Positions 5,667 to 6,148 of a stretch of 6,148 bases of DNA are shown here, piece after piece. Position 1 is the stretch's first letter, and the number at the start of each line of letters is the position of its first letter. Location: assembly GCA_023247155.1 (NCBI GenBank), contig JAHFGZ010000013.1, forward strand, positions 1-6,148. The letters are read 5' to 3'. Both the position numbers and the translations under genes were made by a program. The notes beneath the pieces were generated by a model that saw only the letters and a program-made list of their open reading frames with translations, did not search any database and was not told where the DNA came from. This DNA is from Candidatus Omnitrophota bacterium. Its GTDB lineage: Bacteria; Omnitrophota; Gorgyraeia; Aquiviventales; Aquiviventaceae.

Positions 5667-6148
5667 AGCCGTTGGTGCGGGCGCTGCGGCAGCACGTCGA
5701 GGGGCTGCGCGCGCTCGGCGTCACCGCGGTGCCCAGGGCCTCCGAGCGGTCGAAGGAAGAGCGGCTGGCGCGGCTTGCGCGCGAGGTCGAGCGCTGCCGG
5801 CGCTGCGCGCTCCACCGCACGCGCACCCATGCCGTGGTCAGCGACGGCTCCCCGCACGCCCGGCTCGTCTTTGTCGGCGAGGCGCCGGGGCGGGACGAGG
5901 ACCTCCAGGGCAAGCCGTTTGTCGGCGCCGCCGGCCGGCTCCTCACGAAGATGATCGAGGCCATGGGGTTGCGGCGCGAGGCGGTGTACATCTGCAACGT
6001 CCTCAAGGACCGGCCCCCCGGCAACCGGATCCCGCTGCCGGAGGAGGTCGAGGCGTGCCTGCCGTTCCTGCGGGAGCAGCTCGCCATCCTCCAGCCGGCG
6101 GTCATCTGCACGCTGGGGGCGGTCGCGGCCAAGGCGCTCCTCGGGCCG
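5663..6148 (+). CDS. udg: Uracil-DNA glycosylase family 4 (partial, cut at the window's 3' end)
   Basis: This is the first 162 residues of a family 4 (iron-sulfur) uracil-DNA glycosylase, a base-excision repair enzyme that removes uracil from DNA. Seen: an Arg/Glu-rich N-terminal extension (1-42); CRRC (Cys45, Cys48); VGEAPGRDEDLQGKPFVGAAG (71-91), which holds the family's uracil-binding and catalytic motif; YICNVLKDRPPGNR (109-122); EACLPFL (130-136); and LGAVAAKALLG (151-161). The C-terminal His-Pro-Ser/Ala motif would lie beyond the window. Family 4 enzymes usually hold a [4Fe-4S] cluster with four Cys, the third in KCRPP 16 residues before the fourth. Here that position is Asp116, while Cys132 is present at the right spacing. 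The N-terminal extension is longer than in the short thermophile enzymes. The ATG overlaps the glycosyltransferase stop (ATGA). The gene appears to be a co-transcribed passenger and not part of the glycan pathway. Confidence 0.93.
   Translation, partial: MKPLVRALRQHVEGLRALGVTAVPRASERSKEERLARLAREVERCRRCALHRTRTHAVVSDGSPHARLVFVGEAPGRDEDLQGKPFVGAAGRLLTKMIEAMGLRREAVYICNVLKDRPPGNRIPLPEEVEACLPFLREQLAILQPAVICTLGAVAAKALLGP

Overview
This window is a compact block of seven protein genes, all on the + strand. Neighbouring genes are separated by 9 bases at most, and most stop and start codons overlap (TGATG at 1051-1055 and 2991-2995, ATGA at 3796-3799 and 5663-5666, and a 31-base overlap at 4476-4506). 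The DNA is strongly GC-rich (about two thirds G+C by eye), with G/C-ending codons and no introns, so it comes from a high-GC bacterium. Nothing identifies the phylum firmly. The gene mix, the weak Shine-Dalgarno use and a palindromic element lodged in a gene would fit a high-GC environmental lineage known from metagenomes, but that is a guess.

Layout: (1) 1-1053, an extended SDR nucleotide-sugar enzyme closest to UDP-glucuronate decarboxylase/epimerase; (2) 1053-2099, a Gfo/Idh/MocA-type NAD(P)-dependent sugar oxidoreductase carrying an in-frame palindromic insertion near its C-terminus (about 1868-1966); (3) 2109-2993 and (4) 2993-3799, two different class I SAM-dependent methyltransferases in tandem; (5) 3796-4506, a CE4 polysaccharide deacetylase-type protein; (6) 4476-5666, a GT28 glycosyltransferase of the MGDG synthase / diacylglycerol glucosyltransferase / MurG type, starting at TTG; (7) 5663-6148, the first 162 residues of a family 4 uracil-DNA glycosylase, cut by the window end.

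Genes 1-6 read as one co-transcribed set for building and decorating a surface glycan or glycolipid. The SDR and the Gfo/Idh/MocA enzyme would shape a nucleotide-sugar donor, the GT28 enzyme would transfer a sugar (possibly to a lipid), and the deacetylase and methyltransferases would modify the product. The substrates cannot be read from the sequence. The uracil-DNA glycosylase is a DNA-repair enzyme that seems to share the transcript without sharing the pathway.

The two observations most worth checking are the in-frame hairpin element inside the oxidoreductase gene and the Cys-to-Asp change at one of the four expected [4Fe-4S] ligand positions of the uracil-DNA glycosylase. No RNA gene, CRISPR array, transposase, promoter or terminator was found, and no gene-free stretch exceeds 9 bases.
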